Origin: Thalassiosira profunda
Taxonomy: Eukaryota > Bacillariophyta > Thalassiosirophyceae > Thalassiosirales > Thalassiosiraceae
Length of the DNA stretch: 15,843 bases
Assembly: GCA_036939355.1 (NCBI GenBank)
Contig: JALLAP010000377.1
Location: 1 to 15,843 of the forward strand
Direction: 5' to 3'
In this document: piece after piece, positions 12,675 to 15,843 of the stretch
Layout of the letters: every line of letters begins with the position of its first letter
How positions within the stretch are numbered: position 1 is the stretch's first letter
Translations under genes and position numbers: made by a program
Notes under the pieces: generated by a model
Told to the model about the DNA's origin: nothing
The model's input: the letters and a program-made list of their open reading frames with translations, nothing else
Database searches by the model: none

Positions 12675-15600
12675 CTACCGTTTCCACTGCCGCACTAGGG
12701 ACACCGCGGGACCCGGCGCTCCGTTCGCCGCCACGGCCTCCAGATCGTGCCGCAGGTTGTGCGGCGCGTATCCGCGCTCGTCGTCGGTCCATCCGATGAG
12801 ATCCATGTCGATTTCGTCGATGTCACACGCCAGCAGCGGAAACGTACGGCCTTTCAGGGTCGATTGCGGCACATAGCCGTTCACTTCCGTGCGGTGCAAG
12901 ACGGCGCTGAACGGGATGCCCTGATCGGCGCCGTCGGGCACGTAGGTGCTTTCGTACAGCGATCGGATCCACGGGACGACGGTGCCGCAGACGAAGTTGA
13001 ATGCGGCGATTGCCAAGACCAACACGCTCGTCCAGCCGTACAGCGACGTCAAAATTGCCTGGCCCTCGGTCATCCACTCGGCGCCCTCGGGCTGCCAGCG
13101 GGGCAGCGGCGGGAAGGTGCGAGACTTAGAGAAGAAGAAGTTCTGGTTGCAGGCCACGTATTCGCCGTCCTCCTCGCACTGCGCAACAAGTCATCACAAC
13201 AGTTAGGTCTGTCAGCAGACATCATATTATCATTGCAACAGAGGCAATCAGAACTCACTACTTGGTCGTAGGGGTAGCCCGACCACCAGTAGCTGCTGAT
13301 GCAGACGTGTGTCACCAGGATCGCAGGCAGAAAGTACTTGCGCCCAAAGCGAGCCAGATGGAAGCCAACGTCCGGCGGCGGCCCGCACAGCCGCAGCAGC
13401 ATAAATTTCCCGACGTGGTATTGCGCCAGCAACGCCAACGATCCCAGGAAAAGGGCCTCGGGAAGGATCGACGCAAAGAACAGCGCGACGAAGAGCACTC
13501 GCAGCGCGTTGGTGTACCGCTCGGCGAGCCACCACCGCGACCCGGAGAAGCACGCGTTCATCTCGGCCTGGTTTGCGGCTCTCGGGGCCACGACATGCTT
13601 TCGAACATTCTCCGGTATGTCCAGCAACTCGATGACCGGGTTGCAGAACAGCTCGGCTAGGATGACAGGGTACACTTTGTACATCTTTAAGATATTTCGA
13701 GCACATGTGAGAGGGTCTGTTGTGCGCAGAGTAGTAACGTGCACATGATATGCACTTACCAGCGATTGCATCATTCGCTCGGCCCCATTCTCCACCGAAA
13801 TCGTCTCGATGAAGCTTGAGATGAGGTAGAGAGCAATGGCGGAGTTGAACCATCGAAAGAGAGTAATCTTGACGAAGAGCGACAGCTGCTTCCCGTGCTC
13901 CGTGGAGTGAGATTCCATGTTCGAGATGAATTCGCAGGCCTTGGGCACCACGGCGTTTGTCTGCCAATACCAACAATCGTGAGATTGAGATTCGCATGAC
14001 AATGTACACGAGACACCACGACTTACCAATGAGATGAACATTGCAGCGTACGCTCCGGCATAGTTTGTGGAGAGTCGGTAAATGAAGAATCCGCTTCCAA
14101 ACGCGAACACTAACATCCCCAGACCGCTGACCATGTGCAATTCTAATCGCTTGGTCGCCGATGATTGGAGGTCCAACCATCGCACATCGCTCGGCTCGGC
14201 TGCCTCTGCTACTTGCAACACTCTCTTTCCACGAAACATCAGCAGTTGCTTCTCCAGAGTTGCTCGTCTGGCCTGAGCCGCCGAGAGGTTGGGAGAAGAC
14301 AATTGCACCTCAAGCTCCCGCTCCGGTGGCTCCGTGCAGGACCACAAATGGCTGCTTTGCACGCTTTCCGTAACGCGCAGTTTGCCTCCCCGTTCGAGCA
14401 ATTTGTTGCGTCGATTGTTGTGGTACACGTCCAGAGCACCAGTGGACAATGCATGTAATGTGTTGCGCTGGCTGCGCTCGCTGTCGAAGGTCACGAAGAC
14501 CGCAACCGCGCCGTATCGTTTGCTTGCCAGGGTTCGGATGTCGCTCTCGATCTTCACCAGCTCCTCCCACAATATCCTCGGATCGTTTGTAGGGAGCACG
14601 CCCAGTTTGTGGGAGAGAAAGCAGCGACACTTCGTGTAGATTGACCTCGAGTTCGAGCGCACGGTCGCAGATGCCTCGTTGACGATTGTTTCGATCGATT
14701 CCGCCAACGTCGTATTGTCGATGGCCACCTCGTACCGTTCTCCATACGGCAGCTCCCTCGACAGCTTGGCCAGCAGCTTCNTGGGAGAAGACAATTGCAC
14801 CTCAAGCTCCCGCTCCGGTGGCTCCGTGCAGGACCATAAATGGCTGCTTTGCACGCTTTCCGTGACGCGCAGTTTGCCTCCTCGTTGGAGCAATTTGTTG
14901 CGTCGATTGTTGTACCACACGTCCAGAGCGCCGGTGGACAATAGGTGTAGTGCGTTGCGCTGGCTGCGCTCGCTGTCGAAGGTTACGAAGACAGCAACCG
15001 CGCCGTATCGTTTGTTTGCCAGGGTTCGGACGTCGCTCTCGATCTTCACAAGTTGCTCCCACAATATCCTTGGATCGTTGGGCGGTAGCACGCCCAGCTT
15101 GTTTGAGAGAAAGCGGTGACACTTTGTGTAGATTGACCTTGATTGCGAGTGTATGCCCGCAGATGCCTCGTTGACGATTGTCTCGATCGATTCCATCATC
15201 GTCAAATTGTCGATGGCCACCTCGTAACTTTCTCCCTCGGGCAGCTCCCTCGACAACTTGGCCAACAGCTTGTGCAGCAGTTCCAGCTTCGTCCGTCTCT
15301 TAATCAGCGCCCGAATCAGCTCTCCATTGTCAATTGCGATCGTCACCAAGACCACTCCGCCGGAGCGTTTCCGCGTCGAGCGGCAGGTCCGTGGACCAAA
15401 CTTATCGTGGCAATCCACCTCAACGCTCTCTCGCACTTCCACGGTCCTATTTTCGTTGGCGTCGACGAACTGGTCAAAGTAGGATTTCCACTCCTCCGGA
15501 TCGAGGGCGTCTTTGGGTGGGTTGGAGATCTCGATAGAATAATCCGAGGCCGTCTGGACACTCTCGTCAATCACAACTTCGGCTCGAGTTTGTTTGAAGA

Positions 15601-15843
15601 GAAAGAAGGCCGACAGCACCAATACCAAAATGGAGGCCGCGTAACTCAATATCCCAGGGACCAGAAAGTTGTCGAAATCGCACGCATTCCGCCGCACTTG
15701 GTAAACGTTGCCATTCCCGTCATCCACTTCTCGCAGTCGGTAGTCGGGGTATTCCCCGATGTTCTCTTCGTAGTGGCAAGACGGACAATCCACCCAGATC
15801 GTGGCATCGCACAGCGCGCTGGCCCGGATGCTCCGCCCCACGC
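12675..15843 (-). CDS. OSCA/TMEM63 (CSC1-like) ion channel, 5' partial, spliced; model disturbed by an assembly duplicate
   Basis: Four exons are visible: 15843-14027 (runs off the edge), 13960-13760, 13684-13259 and 13178-12675, stop TAG. All three junctions are phase 0 and GT-AG. Early part: a Cys-containing loop, a membrane segment (LVPGILSYAASILVLVLSAFF, about 15680-15600), then the large cytosolic loop with WKSYFDQF, VTIAIDNGELIRALIKRR and the RRM-like GAVAVFVTFDSERSQ. The channel core follows: EPSDVRWLDL, membrane segments near 14130-14080, KITLFRWFNSAIALYLI, ILAELFCNPVIELLD, VAPRAANQAEMN, the AERYTNALRVLFVALFF segment, YFLPAILVTHVCISSYWW, and a last segment ILTSLYGWTSVLVLAIAAF. These motifs match the family's Pfam 7TM region. 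OSCA/TMEM63 proteins are stretch-activated cation channels. About 163 residues of the loop appear twice around the N at 14781. Confidence 0.85.
13179..13258 (-). other. Intron 3 of the channel gene (80 nt)
   Basis: The exon ends TACGACCAAGTA, followed by donor GTGAGT. The acceptor is TTGTTGCGCAG, followed by TGCGAGGAG. Splicing joins YDQV to CEEDGEYVACNQNFFF in phase 0 and supplies the last membrane segment. Without splicing the frame runs into an unrelated basic, Ser-rich tail. Confidence 0.85.
13685..13759 (-). other. Intron 2 of the channel gene (75 nt)
   Basis: Donor CTG|GTAAGT and acceptor CTTAAAG|ATG join MMQSL to MYKVYPVILAELF in phase 0. The intron is a multiple of three and has no in-frame stop. 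The 25 residues it would add match nothing in the family. Confidence 0.75.
13961..14026 (-). other. Intron 1 of the channel gene (66 nt)
   Basis: Donor TTG|GTAAGT and acceptor TTGGCAG|ACA join AAMFISL to TNAVVPKACEFIS in phase 0, restoring the family's pattern before KITLFRW. It is a multiple of three and has no in-frame stop. Confidence 0.8.
14290..15272 (-). repeat. Diverged 491-nt duplicate either side of a single N at 14781
   Basis: Copy A (14782-15272) and copy B (14290-14780) align end to end without indels. By eye they differ at about 60 bases, and at about 21 of 163 residues. Both encode the stretch from KLLAKLSREL to EVQLSSP. The inner boundaries coincide with the N, as for overlapping contig ends. 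The divergence points to two alleles or two paralogues. Confidence 0.85.

Noticed and set aside
14290..15272. True internal domain duplication of the channel
   Set aside because: Both inner boundaries coincide with the N, and removing one copy gives the normal family layout. It is kept as a formal alternative in the findings.

Overview
This window is nuclear DNA from a photosynthetic stramenopile, most likely a diatom. Five clues support this. (1) A predicted plastid Fe-S protein starts with a signal peptide ending in an A|F junction like the diatom ASAFAP motif. (2) A cyclin has the look of the diatom-specific dsCYC family. (3) An OSCA/TMEM63-type channel gene carries three short GT-AG introns of 66, 75 and 80 nt. 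(4) A secreted protein has Lys/Ser/Met-rich blocks and RRL sites of the kind seen in diatom cell-wall proteins. (5) Genes are closely packed, GC-rich and face both ways with no operon logic. A centric, Thalassiosira-like diatom would fit the protein style, but that is inference; the species cannot be fixed from sequence alone.

Layout, left to right. A minus-strand gene running off the left edge encodes a GIY-YIG-like domain fused to a NifU (NFU) domain (1-1168). It is divergent from a small ZNF706-like zinc-finger gene on the plus strand (1602-2018). A 541-nt spacer rich in small hairpins follows, then DPM3 (2560-2943) and a large secreted Gly-rich/FN3/Kelch/P-domain-like protein (3070-6087). 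This converges on a minus-strand secreted Lys/Ser-rich protein (6264-8720), which is divergent from the dsCYC-like cyclin (9108-9938). The cyclin converges on a minus-strand predicted zinc metallopeptidase with a VHL-beta-like segment (10097-12538). Upstream of that on the same strand lies the OSCA/TMEM63-like channel gene (12675 to beyond the right edge).

The genes do not form a pathway: plastid Fe-S assembly, ER glycosylation, secretion or wall, cell cycle and mechanosensation are mixed, as expected for a compact eukaryotic genome. No mobile element, CRISPR array, tRNA or rRNA was found. Two single-N assembly joins (1600 and 14781) are each flanked by duplicated contig ends. The first pair is identical over 72 nt. 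The second is about 491 nt with roughly 12% divergence and distorts the channel gene model.

The items most worth following are the GIY-YIG/NFU fusion, the VHL-beta-like plus zincin protein, the Lys/Ser/Met-rich secreted protein as a candidate wall or silica protein, the regularly spaced ACGT cores upstream of the cyclin, and the diverged duplicate at the second gap.
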